Counted from the first letter of the stretch, positions 48,526 through 56,901 are shown. The stretch: 64,000 nt of DNA from Actinotalea sp. Marseille-Q4924 (GCF_916618755.1 NZ_CAKAKB010000001.1:620001-684000), one strand, 5' to 3'. Notes: generated from the sequence alone by a model not told the origin. Program-made: numbers and translations.

Positions 48526-49349
48526 CAGGAGCGCGCCGCCTCGACGGACTCCGCCCAGGCGTCGAGCTCGGCGCGGTGCGTGTCGACGAATGTCTGCTGG
48601 TACTCGTTGGTGACCTCCACCTGCACCTCGTCGAACTCGATCTCCTCCCGGCAGTCGAAGTCCGCGACAGCGGTGGCGATCTCCTTCCCCGTCAGCGCGG
48701 CGGTGCGTTCCTGCACCTCGGCGTCCAGCGCCTCGTAGTCGGCGTCCTCCCCGGCGCCCTCGAACACCTCCTCGTAGATGGCGTTCTGCTCCTCCATGAC
48801 GGCGTTCTGGGCGTCCTCCATGGCCGCGAGCCCCGGGTACCCGGCGTCGGCCATGCAGTCGGACCACCGTGACGTGAGCGCCGTGATCCGCTCGTCCGCG
48901 GAGATCTGGGCCCACAGCCCCTCCATCTCCTCCTGGAGCGCGGTCATCTCCTCGCCGCCGAGGCCGTACTTCTCCTCGATCGCGTGCTGGGAGCTGCCCT
49001 GGCAGCCGGCCGTGGTCCAGTCGTACTCCCACTCCTCCTCGGCGCCCTCCTCGGGCCCGGTCTGGTCCCCGTACAGGGCGACGTAGTAGGCGTCGCGCTC
49101 GCCCTCCGTCATCGCGTCGACGTAGGCCTGGTTCGGGTCCACCCAGGCCTCCTCGTAGATGCGCTCGAAGTACGCGTCCAGCGGTCCGGTGCCGAGGGCC
49201 GCCTCGCCGTCGTCCTCTCCGGTGCTCGCCCCGGCACCCCCGCCGCAGGCGGCCAGCACGAGGACGAGCGCACCGGCCGCGGCCGGGACGGCGAGTGCTC
49301 GGTGGCGGTCTCCGGCGCTCGACGTGCGTCGGGTCATGGAACGTGTCAT
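48525..49349 (-). CDS. Putative lipoprotein, first gene of the ABC efflux operon
   Basis: A 274-residue exported lipoprotein. The signal peptide ends at the lipobox VLAAC with Cys35 as the lipidation site, followed by a Gly/Ser linker. The mature part is highly acidic and helical, with four further cysteines at TAGCQGS, SDCMADAG and DFDCREE. No enzyme family is recognised. GGGGGAATC before the ATG is a fair ribosome-binding site. It overlaps the fusion protein gene by one base, so it probably acts with the pump, perhaps as a substrate-binding or sensor part; that role is inferred. Confidence 0.75.
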   Translation of the reverse strand: MTRSMTRRTSSAGDRHRALAVPAAAGALVLVLAACGGGAGASTGEDDGEAALGTGPLDAYFERIYEEAWVDPNQAYVDAMTEGERDAYYVALYGDQTGPEEGAEEEWEYDWTTAGCQGSSQHAIEEKYGLGGEEMTALQEEMEGLWAQISADERITALTSRWSDCMADAGYPGLAAMEDAQNAVMEEQNAIYEEVFEGAGEDADYEALDAEVQERTAALTGKEIATAVADFDCREEIEFDEVQVEVTNEYQQTFVDTHRAELDAWAESVEAARS

Positions 49350-49386
49350 GGTGCTGATTCCCCCTGTGTGACCGGCTGCTGGCGCG

Positions 49387-49392
49387 ACCCTA
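49387..49392 (-). promoter_or_regulatory. -10 element of the efflux operon promoter
   Basis: TAGGGT on the minus strand (ACCCTA at 49387-49392) would start an mRNA about 30 bases ahead of the lipoprotein ATG, with the GGGGGAATC ribosome-binding site in that leader. No clear -35 is seen. Confidence 0.4.
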
Positions 49393-49482
49393 GCGGCCGG
49401 TCGAGGCGCCGCAGATCATCCTCGGGGATGAGATCGATCTCGAACCGACGAGGCGTGCGTGCACCTCACCCGATCGGAGCAG

Positions 49483-50817
49483 TCAGCGCAGCCAGGCGAG
49501 GAAGACGGTCCGGCCGGAGACCTTGGTGACCTCCAGGCGCACCCGGCACGGCGCCTCGCCGCCGTCTCCGCGCAGGACCGGCAGGACGAAGTCGCGCTCG
49601 ATGACCGTGCCCCGGCCCGCGACCTGGTGCCGCGTGAACGCGGCCACGTGGGCGTCCCGCAGCCGCGGCGGGACGAGCGAGACGACCCGCCGCCCCTCGA
49701 GCTCGGCCGGCTCCCACCCGAACCGCGCGGCGGCGGACCCGCTGACGGCGAGGACCCGGTCGTGGTCGTCGACGGCGACGACGGGCGCGGTCGACAGGCG
49801 CACGACGGCGGCGTCCCAGTCCGGCGCGGGGACCGCCTCACGGACGCGGCGACCATGGGGACGGGCGGCGTCGTCGTCGGCGAGGACCTCCGGCCAGGCG
49901 CGCGGGGTGCCGCCGCGCGCCTGCGCGATGATCTGCTCGCAGCGCCAGTCGCGCAGCGCCACGACCTCCCGCAGCGCCGGACGGATGAGCAGCTGGCCGC
50001 CGGCGGCACGCCACTCGGCCTCCTCCAGCGTGCGGAGCAGCTGGACGAGCCGGTCGGGGAGGTCGTCCTCCAGCGGGACCGGCACGGTGACCGTCTCGAT
50101 CCCGGGCAGGGCGGGGCGCGCTCGTGGACCTGTGAGCTCGGCGGCGATCCTGCGCTGCTCGTGGACCTCGTGCTCGACGGCCCGGTCGATCTCGCTGTGC
50201 GCGGTCATCGCGGCGTCGAACCAGTCCCAGGCGTCGAACGCCTCGGGCAGCCGCTCGCCGTGGAAGAGCGCCATCTCACGCAGCGCTGCCTCCTCGTGCC
50301 GGCGCGCCGCCTCCCACAGGGCCACGGGGAGGTCCAGCAGGAGCGCCGCCCGCGCGGAGGGCCCGCCGCCCTGCGCGACCGTGGGCAGCGCCGAGGTGGC
50401 GTCGGCCCCGCCCGCCTGGGTCGGCACGGTGCGCAGCGTGAACCACACGCGCTTGCCGGCGGCGGTCGGCTCCGCGCCCACCTGGGACGCGAGCCGGCTG
50501 ACCACCGCCAGACCGCGGCCCGTGGTCGCCGTGCTGCCGTAGTCGCGCAGCACCGGCAGCGACGCGTCGTCGTCGTCGACGCTGACGCGGACCTCGCCGT
50601 CGGCCACCTCGACGAGGAGGCCCAGGTCCGTGCGCGCGTGCAGCACGGCGTTGGTGACGAGCTCGCTGGTCGCCAGGGCGGCGTCGTCGACGAGGTCCTC
50701 GTCGAGGCCGTGCGCCTCGAGGGTGGCGGTGACGAAGCGTCGGGCGGCACCGACGCTGCTCCCGTGCGGGGGGAGGCGGACGTGGGCGCGGTCGCCCTCG
50801 ACCTGCCTCGTCCCCAC
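49483..50817 (-). CDS. RsbW-like ATPase fused to a PAS domain
   Basis: A 444-residue soluble protein. The N-terminal HATPase_c_2 domain (about 10-130) has GAARRFVTATLEAHGL, the N box ELVTNAVLHA and GRGLAVVSRLASQVG, as in anti-sigma kinases of the RsbW type. A middle region (140-320) is helical with no clear match. The C-terminal part (about 335-444) is a PAS fold (APVVAVDDHDRVLAVSGSAAARFGWEPAELEGRRV). A kinase or anti-sigma role is inferred. No STAS partner or sigma gene is adjacent; the SpoIIE-type phosphatase at 6481 may belong to the same network. The GTG start follows GAGGACCGAG. Confidence 0.75.
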   Translation of the reverse strand: MGTRQVEGDRAHVRLPPHGSSVGAARRFVTATLEAHGLDEDLVDDAALATSELVTNAVLHARTDLGLLVEVADGEVRVSVDDDDASLPVLRDYGSTATTGRGLAVVSRLASQVGAEPTAAGKRVWFTLRTVPTQAGGADATSALPTVAQGGGPSARAALLLDLPVALWEAARRHEEAALREMALFHGERLPEAFDAWDWFDAAMTAHSEIDRAVEHEVHEQRRIAAELTGPRARPALPGIETVTVPVPLEDDLPDRLVQLLRTLEEAEWRAAGGQLLIRPALREVVALRDWRCEQIIAQARGGTPRAWPEVLADDDAARPHGRRVREAVPAPDWDAAVVRLSTAPVVAVDDHDRVLAVSGSAAARFGWEPAELEGRRVVSLVPPRLRDAHVAAFTRHQVAGRGTVIERDFVLPVLRGDGGEAPCRVRLEVTKVSGRTVFLAWLR

Positions 50818-50948
50818 CTCGGTCCTCCCCGCCGTCCGGCGACCTCGGGCTCACGCCGTCCCCGGCCGACGTGAGCCGAGTCTAGTGATCGGCTCCGACG
50901 GCCTCCCGACCATACGCCCCGGCGGGTCGGCGTCGGCCCAGCGCACGA

Positions 50949-50980
50949 CGACGGCCCCCCGCGGGAGCGAGGGGCCGTCG
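50949..50980 (-). terminator. Terminator after the YsnF-like gene
   Basis: A 10-bp perfect stem (50949-50958 with 50971-50980) and 12-nt loop, about 50 bp beyond the minus-strand stop at 51031. Confidence 0.65.
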
Positions 50981-51030
50981 GCTGCCCGCAGGCACCGCGT
51001 GAGCGGCGTCGCGGCGAGGGGGGGTGGAGC

Positions 51031-51810
51031 TCAGCGCAGCGTGCCGCCGTCGCGCTCGGTGTCGATCTCCTCGTGGCGCACCTGGTCCGAGACGGTCTCC
51101 TCGGTGGTCACCGTCTCGGTGCCGAGGCGGACGCGCTCGGTCGGCACGGTCTCCTTGTGGACGACCGGCCGCTCCTCGTGCAGGACGATCTCGTGCTCGT
51201 TCTCGGTGATCTCCGGGCCGTCGACGGCGCGGTCACGGTTGGCCTCGGTGATCGGCTCGCGCTCGAGCCGGACCTCCTCGCGGGTGACCGGCACGGTCTG
51301 GGTGACGTTCTCCGTCACCACGTGCTTGCGCAGGCGGACGCGGCCCGTCTCGACGCGCTCCTTGTCGACGTCGAGGCGCTCCTCGGAGAGAGTCATCGCG
51401 TCGTCGACGTCGTCGCCGTGGCGGGCGGTCTTCGAGTAGTCGACCCCGGTGTCCGTGCCGGTGTCGGCCACGTAGCCCGTGTCGGTCCCAGCGGTGGTGT
51501 AGTCAACGCCGTAGTAGCGGTAGAGCTCCGCCTCCTCGGCCTCGCTGAGGTGCTGGTCCGCGTCGACGTTCGGCGCGTCCTTCACCTTCTCCTTGGAGTA
51601 CGGCACGGTGATCTCGCCGTCGCGGAGGTCCGCGCCGTCGACGGGGACGAAGGTCTCCTTGGTGCCGAAGAGACCGGTCTGGACGGTGACCCAGGCCGGC
51701 TGGCCCGAGACGTCGTCGAAGTAGACCTGTCCGACCTTGCCGATCTTGTCGCCGTCGGTGCCGCGGACGGTGGAGCCGATGGCCTGCTGAACCTGCTCGG
51801 TGGTGATCAC
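51031..51810 (-). CDS. PRC-barrel and DUF2382 (YsnF-like) stress protein
   Basis: A 259-residue hydrophilic protein. The PRC-barrel (about 5-80) reads STVRGTDGDKIGKVGQVYFDD, then TFVPVDGADLRDGEITVPY. A linker with TDTG repeats (about 115-130) leads to DUF2382 (about 140-250), full of alternating charged beta strands such as RVRLRKHVVTENVTQTVPVTREEV. Related proteins are general-stress proteins of unknown action. AGGAGGT five bases before GTG at 51810 is a perfect Shine-Dalgarno and fixes the start. Confidence 0.88.
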   Translation of the reverse strand: MITTEQVQQAIGSTVRGTDGDKIGKVGQVYFDDVSGQPAWVTVQTGLFGTKETFVPVDGADLRDGEITVPYSKEKVKDAPNVDADQHLSEAEEAELYRYYGVDYTTAGTDTGYVADTGTDTGVDYSKTARHGDDVDDAMTLSEERLDVDKERVETGRVRLRKHVVTENVTQTVPVTREEVRLEREPITEANRDRAVDGPEITENEHEIVLHEERPVVHKETVPTERVRLGTETVTTEETVSDQVRHEEIDTERDGGTLR

Positions 51811-52228
51811 GGGTGACCTCCTGGGTCGTGGTGTGGTGACGCGAGTACGGGAATCGCCGGAGGTCCGGGAGGCCCGGACCGGCGTCGTCCGTTGCTCCAT
51901 GCGAACACCGCAGGAAAGGCCCCGCAAATGCAGCCCTAGATCACCATGTGAAGAGTTCGTGACGGAGATCAGTATTCCCTCGGAGGGCATATCGTCTGGC
52001 ATTTCTCAAAGCGGGCTGAATGCACCCAGGGGTATGTGACCGTTGCTGTTTCCGCAGGTCAGGGGGCCAGGCGCGCAGCGTCTGTCTCCCCGCGTGCGAT
52101 CACGACCACGAGGCCGCACAATCCCCGGACCCCCCGCGAGGTCGCCGGGCGCAGAAATGTCCTCTCCCCTCCCGCGCGGCGGCGTCGCACAGCCTGCGGC
52201 CGCTCCGCCGAGCGGCGTCCGGGAGGCG
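51811..52228. other. 418-bp intergenic region upstream of the YsnF-like gene
   Basis: No gene is supported here. The part at about 51910-52060 is visibly poorer in GC than its surroundings, as expected of a promoter region. A perfect 8-bp hairpin, GGTCCGGG (51862-51869) with CCCGGACC (51873-51880), would lie in the 5' leader of the YsnF-like mRNA. GGGTAT at 52030-52035 on the plus strand resembles a sigma-B-type -10, but no GTTT -35 is seen and no plus-strand gene follows. A weak 6-bp hairpin at 52199-52216 may end the gal operon. Confidence 0.4.
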
Positions 52229-53527
52229 TCAGGCCGAGCGTCCCGCCGCCGCCTCCGCCGTCGCGACGAGGAACGCCGGCGCCGCCAGGCCGGCCTCGGA
52301 GAAGGCCCGCGCCACGGACGCCGTCACCCCGTCGACGTCCGCCGTGCGGACCAGCGCGACCGCAGAGCCGCCGAACCCGCCCCCCACCATCCGGCCGCCC
52401 AGGGCGCCCGCGGCGATCGCGGCCTCGACCGCGAGGTCGAGCTCGCGGACGCTCACCTCGTAGTCGTCCCGCAGGGAGGCGTGGGCCTCCGTGAGCACCG
52501 GGCCCACCTCCTCCACCTCGTCCGCGTCCAGCAGCCGTTCGACGAGCTCGACGCGGCGGGTGTCGGTGACGACGTGGCGCACCCGGCGGCGGATCACGGC
52601 CACGTCGGTCCCGCCGGGCAGCGTCTCGCCCAGGCGGTCGAGGGCCGCGTCGAGGTCGTCCACCTCGCGCAGCGTCGCGATGCCGAGCGCGTCGGCCGCC
52701 TCACGGCACTGGGCCCGCCGGGCGGCGTACTGGCCGTCGGCGAGCTGGTGCGGCGCTCGCGTGTCGACGACGAGCAGCGCGAGACCGTGGGCGGCGAGGT
52801 CGAGCGGGATGTGCCGGGTCGACCCGTCACGGTTGTCCAGCAGCAGCGCGTGGCCGGCCGTGCACCGCAGGGACGCCGCCTGGTCCATGCCGCCCGTCGG
52901 TGCGCCCGCGATCTCGTTCTCGGCCCGGATGCACGCGGCCGCCAGCTGCGCACGACCCGCGTCGCCGCCGCCGAGCCCGAGGCCGTGGACGTCGTCGAGC
53001 GCGACGGCGACCGCGCACTCCAGCGCGGCGGAGGACGACAGGCCCGCGCCGTACGGCACGCAGGAGTCGACGACGGCGTCGAAGCCGGCCACCTCGTGCC
53101 CGGCCTCACGCAGCGCCCACGCGACCCCGACGGCGTACGCGGCCCAGCCCTGCACCGAGCCCGGTGCGACGTCGCCGATCCGACCCTCCCAGGTCCCCGC
53201 CTCCTGCGCGGAGGCGAGCCGCACGAGGTCCCGGTCCGCCGCCGCGCCCTCGTCCGCGGGGCGGCCGGCACGGGACGCGAGGGCGACGTACGTCCGGTGC
53301 GGCAGGGCGATCGGCAGGCACAGCCCGCCGTTGTAGTCGGTGTGCTCGCCGATGACGTTGACGCGCCCGGGGGCGGACCACACGCCGTCGGGCTCGCCGC
53401 CGAACCGCTCGCGGAACGCCGCCGCGGCCCGTGCGGCGCCCTCGGCCTGGCTCCACGCGGGCAGCATCTCGACCGCCGGCCGGTGGGTGGGCTCGTGCGT
53501 CGGCTCGTGCGTCGGCTCGGTGCTCAT
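52229..53527 (-). CDS. galK: Galactokinase
   Basis: Phosphorylates galactose to galactose-1-phosphate, first step of the Leloir pathway. It has 432 residues. Motif 1 is APGRVNVIGEHTDYNGGLCLPIA, motif 2 is PYGAGLSSSAALECAVA for ATP phosphate binding, the catalytic Asp lies in GGMDQAASL, and motif 3 is GGRMVGGGFGGSAVAL. The N-terminus has a short THEP repeat of no known role. ATG at 53527 overlaps the galT stop by four bases, so it is the last gene of deoR-galT-galK. Confidence 0.95.
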   Translation of the reverse strand: MSTEPTHEPTHEPTHRPAVEMLPAWSQAEGAARAAAAFRERFGGEPDGVWSAPGRVNVIGEHTDYNGGLCLPIALPHRTYVALASRAGRPADEGAAADRDLVRLASAQEAGTWEGRIGDVAPGSVQGWAAYAVGVAWALREAGHEVAGFDAVVDSCVPYGAGLSSSAALECAVAVALDDVHGLGLGGGDAGRAQLAAACIRAENEIAGAPTGGMDQAASLRCTAGHALLLDNRDGSTRHIPLDLAAHGLALLVVDTRAPHQLADGQYAARRAQCREAADALGIATLREVDDLDAALDRLGETLPGGTDVAVIRRRVRHVVTDTRRVELVERLLDADEVEEVGPVLTEAHASLRDDYEVSVRELDLAVEAAIAAGALGGRMVGGGFGGSAVALVRTADVDGVTASVARAFSEAGLAAPAFLVATAEAAAGRSA

Positions 53528-54825
53528 CGGGCGTCCTCGCTGTCGTGGTGGGCGGCGGCGTCGTCGGCTCTGCGCGGCGTCGTGGGCGGTCGGACGGGGC
53601 CGAGCTCCTGCAGCCGGGCCGCCACCCGCTCGGGAGTCGTGTCGCTGATCCAGGCGGCCATCCCCGACTCCACCCCGGCGAGGTACTTGAGCTTGCCCGG
53701 GGCGCGCAGCACGGACAGCACCTGCAGGTGCAGGCGACCCAGGTCCCGACCCTCGCCGACGACGGCCTGGTGCCACCCCGCGATGTACGGCAGGGGGATC
53801 GGGGCGCCGGTCGTGGGGTCGACGAAGAAGCGGTCCAGGCGCCGCAGCAGCTCCAGGAGGACGACGGCGAGGTCGTCGCGCTCGGCGTCGGTGAGCGCAG
53901 GCAGGTCGGGGACGTCGCGATGCGGTGCGAGGTGCACCTCGACGGGCCAGCGCGCGGCGGCGGGGACGTACGCGGTCCAGTGCTCGGACTCCAGGACGAC
54001 GCGCGTACCGGCCCGGCGCTCGGCGTCGAGGACGTCACGCAGCAGGTGGCCGCCCGTGCGCTCACGGTGCTCGGCGGCGCGGCGCAGCATCGCCTCGGTG
54101 CGCGGGGTGACGAACGGGAACGCGTAGATCTGCCCGTGGGGGTGCGGCAGCGTCACGCCGATCTCCCGCCCGCGGTTCTCGAAGCAGAAGACCTGCTCGA
54201 TGCCGGGCAGTGCGGAGAGCGCGCGGGTGCGGTCGGCCCACGCCTCGACGATCGTCCGGACCCGCCGCGGGGTGAGGTCGGTGAAGGACTGCTCGTGGTG
54301 GGAGGAGAAGCAGACGACCTCGCACCGGCCTGCCGCCGGACGGGCCTGCCACAGCGGCTCGTCGTCGACCTGCCAGGTGTGGTCCACCGCGACCCCGGGC
54401 AGCTGCATGAGGGCGGGGAACCGGTTCTCGAAGACGACGACGTCGTAGTCCGTGTCCGGCACCTCCCCGTCGCTGTAGGCGCCACCGGACGCAGCCGGCC
54501 GCGCGGGGCACAGGGGGCACGAGTCCGCGGCGGGCAGGTGCGTGCGGTTCATGCGGTGCGACGCCATGGGGATCCAGTCCCCGGTGAGCGGGTCCCTGCG
54601 CATCTCCGGTCCCCTCACGGCCCGCTCGGTGCCGTCCTCGCCGACCACGGGCGCGAACCGGTCCGGCAGGGGGCGGGGGTCGTCGAGCCGGCGGGTCGCC
54701 GCACCGGAGACGTACGGCTCGGAGTCGTCGAAGTAGAGGAGGTCGCGGCCGTCCGCGAGCCGGGTGGCGGTGCGGCGGACGGCGGGTCCGGGCGTCGGGC
54801 GGTCCTCGTCCGTCGGGGCGCTCAC
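53524..54825 (-). CDS. galT: Galactose-1-phosphate uridylyltransferase
   Basis: Moves UMP between UDP-glucose and galactose-1-phosphate in the Leloir pathway. It has 433 residues. RRDPLTGDWIPMASHRMNR is the substrate-binding start, CPLCP is the zinc site, and HPHGQIYAFPFV has the catalytic His-x-His. The C-terminal domain has EVHLAPHRDVPDLPALTDAER and HLHLQVLSV-like LHLQVLSVLR. The N-terminal 30 residues are variable. It overlaps deoR by four bases upstream and galK by four downstream. No galE is present in this window. Confidence 0.95.
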   Translation of the reverse strand: MSAPTDEDRPTPGPAVRRTATRLADGRDLLYFDDSEPYVSGAATRRLDDPRPLPDRFAPVVGEDGTERAVRGPEMRRDPLTGDWIPMASHRMNRTHLPAADSCPLCPARPAASGGAYSDGEVPDTDYDVVVFENRFPALMQLPGVAVDHTWQVDDEPLWQARPAAGRCEVVCFSSHHEQSFTDLTPRRVRTIVEAWADRTRALSALPGIEQVFCFENRGREIGVTLPHPHGQIYAFPFVTPRTEAMLRRAAEHRERTGGHLLRDVLDAERRAGTRVVLESEHWTAYVPAAARWPVEVHLAPHRDVPDLPALTDAERDDLAVVLLELLRRLDRFFVDPTTGAPIPLPYIAGWHQAVVGEGRDLGRLHLQVLSVLRAPGKLKYLAGVESGMAAWISDTTPERVAARLQELGPVRPPTTPRRADDAAAHHDSEDAR

Positions 54826-55643
54826 GGGTGGGGTGCTCCGTTCGTGTGCGTGGGGGCGAGCACGAGGGTGCCGACGGCGTCGCGGAGGGCGTCCGCCGCG
54901 TCGGGCGCGAGGGCGTCGTCGGTCACGAGGACGTCCACGGCGCCGAGGTCCGCGATGCGGCTCAGGGCCACGGTGCCGTTCTTCGAGTGGTCGGCGACGA
55001 CCACGACCTGCCCGGCGCTCGCGATGAGCGCCCGGTCGGTCTCGGCCTCGAGGAGGTTCGGGGTGGTGAGCCCCGCGTCGACGTCGAAGCCGTGGACGCC
55101 GAGCAGGAGGACGTCGACGCGGAGGGCCTCGAGCGCGCGCGTCGCCACGGGGCCCACGAGCGCGTCCGACGGCGTCCGGGTGCCGCCGACGAGGACCACC
55201 GTGAGTCCGTGGTCGTCCGGCAGGTGCAGCGCCTCCGCCGCGGGCAGGGAGTTCGTGACGACGGTGAGCGGTCGCCGTGCCGGGTCCTGCGCGATGAGGC
55301 CGGCCACGAGCGCCGTCGTCGTCCCGGCGGAGAGGGCGACGGCGCTGCCCGGGGCGACGTGGGCGAGGGCGGCGCGCGCGACGGCGGCCTTCTCGGCAGC
55401 GGCGAGGTCCCGCTTGGCCTGGAAGCCCGGCTCGTGCGCGGCGTGGCGGGCGTCGACGGCGCCGCCGTGCACGCGCTGCACCAGCCCACGGCGCACGAGC
55501 TCGGAGATGTCGCGCCGGACCGTCATGTCGGAGACGTCGAGGCTCGTGACGAGGTCGGCGACGCGGACCGCACCCTGGGTGCGGATCCGCTGGAGGATCA
55601 GGTCCTGCCGCTGCTGTGCGAGCACCCGAACATCGTTCACCAT
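54822..55643 (-). CDS. DeoR-family repressor of the gal operon
   Basis: A 273-residue regulator. The N-terminal HTH (about 8-60) is QQRQDLILQRIRTQGAVRVADLVTSLDVSDMTVRRDISEL, followed by RVHGGA. The DeoR C-terminal sensor (about 80-250) has ALSAGTTTALVAGLIAQD, TNSLPAAEAL and GVHGFDVDAGLTTPNLLEAETDRALI, which binds phosphorylated sugars in relatives. It is the first gene of the operon, overlapping galT by four bases. An inverted repeat straddles its start codon, so autoregulation of the whole operon is likely. ATG at 55643 is the best start but lies inside that repeat. Confidence 0.9.
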   Translation of the reverse strand: MVNDVRVLAQQRQDLILQRIRTQGAVRVADLVTSLDVSDMTVRRDISELVRRGLVQRVHGGAVDARHAAHEPGFQAKRDLAAAEKAAVARAALAHVAPGSAVALSAGTTTALVAGLIAQDPARRPLTVVTNSLPAAEALHLPDDHGLTVVLVGGTRTPSDALVGPVATRALEALRVDVLLLGVHGFDVDAGLTTPNLLEAETDRALIASAGQVVVVADHSKNGTVALSRIADLGAVDVLVTDDALAPDAADALRDAVGTLVLAPTHTNGAPHP

Positions 55644-55649
55644 GAACGA
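55633..55649. promoter_or_regulatory. Operator of the deoR-galT-galK operon
   Basis: TCGTTCA (55633-55639) and TGAACGA (55643-55649) form a perfect 7-bp inverted repeat around the CCA of the start codon. Further GAAC/GTTC half-sites flank it. Such GTTCG-rich sites are typical of DeoR-family repressors. Confidence 0.6.
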
Positions 55650-55686
55650 ACAGAAGGCAACACGCGCGCGGGTCGCCGACGCGGCG

Positions 55687-56835
55687 TCAGCGGCCGGCGG
55701 GTGTGAGGCCGAGCGAGCGCCCCGCGAGACCGCGGGACCGGCGGGTCAGGGTGCGCGCGACGTCGCGCAGCACCGCGGCCGCGGGGGAGTCCGGTGCCGT
55801 GAGCGTGACCGGCGTGCCGGCGTCCCCCGCTGCGCGCAGCGCGAGGTCCAGGGGCACCTGCCCCAGGAGGGGCACCGCGGTGCCGGTCGCCTGGGCGAGG
55901 TTGTCGGCGACCGTCTGCCCGCCCCCGGAGCCGAAGACCTCCAGCCGGGTGCCGTCCGGCTGCTCCAGCCACGACATGTTCTCCACGACGCCGACGACGT
56001 GCTGACGCGTCTGCAGCGCGATGGACCCGGCCCGCTCGGCGACCTCGGCCGCGGCCTGCTGCGGCGTGGTCACGACGACGAGCTCGCTGGCCGGCAGCAG
56101 CTGCGCCACGGAGATCGCGATGTCGCCCGTCCCGGGCGGCAGGTCGAGCAGGAGGACGTCGAGGTCGCCCCAGAAGACGTCTGCCAGGAACTGCTGCAGC
56201 GCCCGGTGCAGCATCGGCCCGCGCCACACGACCGGTCGACCCGCGGGCACGAACATGCCGATCGAGATGACCTTCACGCCGTACGCGATCGGCGGGATGA
56301 TCATGTCGTCGACCTTGGTGGGCTGCTGCGTGATGCCCAGCATGCGGGGGATCGAGAAGCCGTAGACGTCGGCGTCGACCACGCCCACCGACAGGCCCTC
56401 CTGCGCCATCGCGACCGCGAGGTTCGCGGTGACGGAGCTCTTCCCGACCCCGCCCTTGCCCGAGGCGATGGCGTAGACGCGGGTGAGGCTGTCGGGCTGG
56501 GCGAACGGGATGACGGGTTCGGCCACCCCTCCCCGCAACGTGGACCGCAGCTTCGCGCGCTGCTCCTCGTCCATGACGCCCATGGTCACGACCACCTCGC
56601 CGACGCCCTCGACGCGGCCGACGGCCGCCGTGACGTCCTTGGTGATCGTGTCCCGCAGGGGGCAGCCGCCGGTGGTGAGGTCGATGCCGACGGTCACCGC
56701 GTGCAGGCCGTCGGCGTCCGTGTCGGCGACCTCCACGGAGCGCACCATGCCGAGGTCCGTGATCGGTCGACGGATCTCGGGGTCCAGGACGGTGGCGAGC
56801 GCGGCGGTGACGGCCTCGACGGTGGGGAGGGGCAT
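55687..56835 (-). CDS. mrp: Mrp/NBP35-family iron-sulfur cluster carrier ATPase
   Basis: A 382-residue P-loop ATPase thought to deliver Fe-S clusters to apoproteins. The N-terminal MIP18/DUF59 domain (about 5-80) has LDPEIRRPITDLGMVRSVEV and GCPLRDTI. The ParA-like domain has the deviant Walker A SGKGGVGKSSVTANLA (about 122-137), DADVYGFSIPRMLG, and LLLDLPPGTGDIAIS. The CxxC motif usually near the C-terminus is not seen (VENMSWL region), which is common in actinobacterial members. ATG at 56835 is six bases after TACGAT on the minus strand, a leaderless promoter. Confidence 0.92.
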   Translation of the reverse strand: MPLPTVEAVTAALATVLDPEIRRPITDLGMVRSVEVADTDADGLHAVTVGIDLTTGGCPLRDTITKDVTAAVGRVEGVGEVVVTMGVMDEEQRAKLRSTLRGGVAEPVIPFAQPDSLTRVYAIASGKGGVGKSSVTANLAVAMAQEGLSVGVVDADVYGFSIPRMLGITQQPTKVDDMIIPPIAYGVKVISIGMFVPAGRPVVWRGPMLHRALQQFLADVFWGDLDVLLLDLPPGTGDIAISVAQLLPASELVVVTTPQQAAAEVAERAGSIALQTRQHVVGVVENMSWLEQPDGTRLEVFGSGGGQTVADNLAQATGTAVPLLGQVPLDLALRAAGDAGTPVTLTAPDSPAAAVLRDVARTLTRRSRGLAGRSLGLTPAGR

Positions 56836-56841
56836 GCGTCC

Positions 56842-56895
56842 ATCGTAGGTCGGGCGGCCGGGTGCCTCGTGGCCGGGCCCCGCCGGTCCTACGCT
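56842..56895. promoter_or_regulatory. Divergent leaderless promoters of mrp and the isomerase-like gene
   Basis: On the minus strand TACGAT (ATCGTA at 56842-56847) is six bases from the mrp ATG. On the plus strand TACGCT (56890-56895) is six bases from the ATG at 56902. Both fit TANNNT-N6-ATG, and the two -10 elements are about 43 bp apart. Confidence 0.55.
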
Positions 56896-56901
56896 GCGCA
56901 G

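Noticed and set aside
52020-52463. Plus-strand frames overlapping the end of galK
   Set aside because: They are Arg/Pro-rich shadows with no ribosome-binding site and lie antisense to the conserved galactokinase C-terminus.
53431-56901. A long plus-strand frame running through galK, galT, deoR and mrp into the isomerase-like gene
   Set aside because: Only the last part from 56902 is a recognisable protein; the upstream part is antisense shadow of four well-supported genes.
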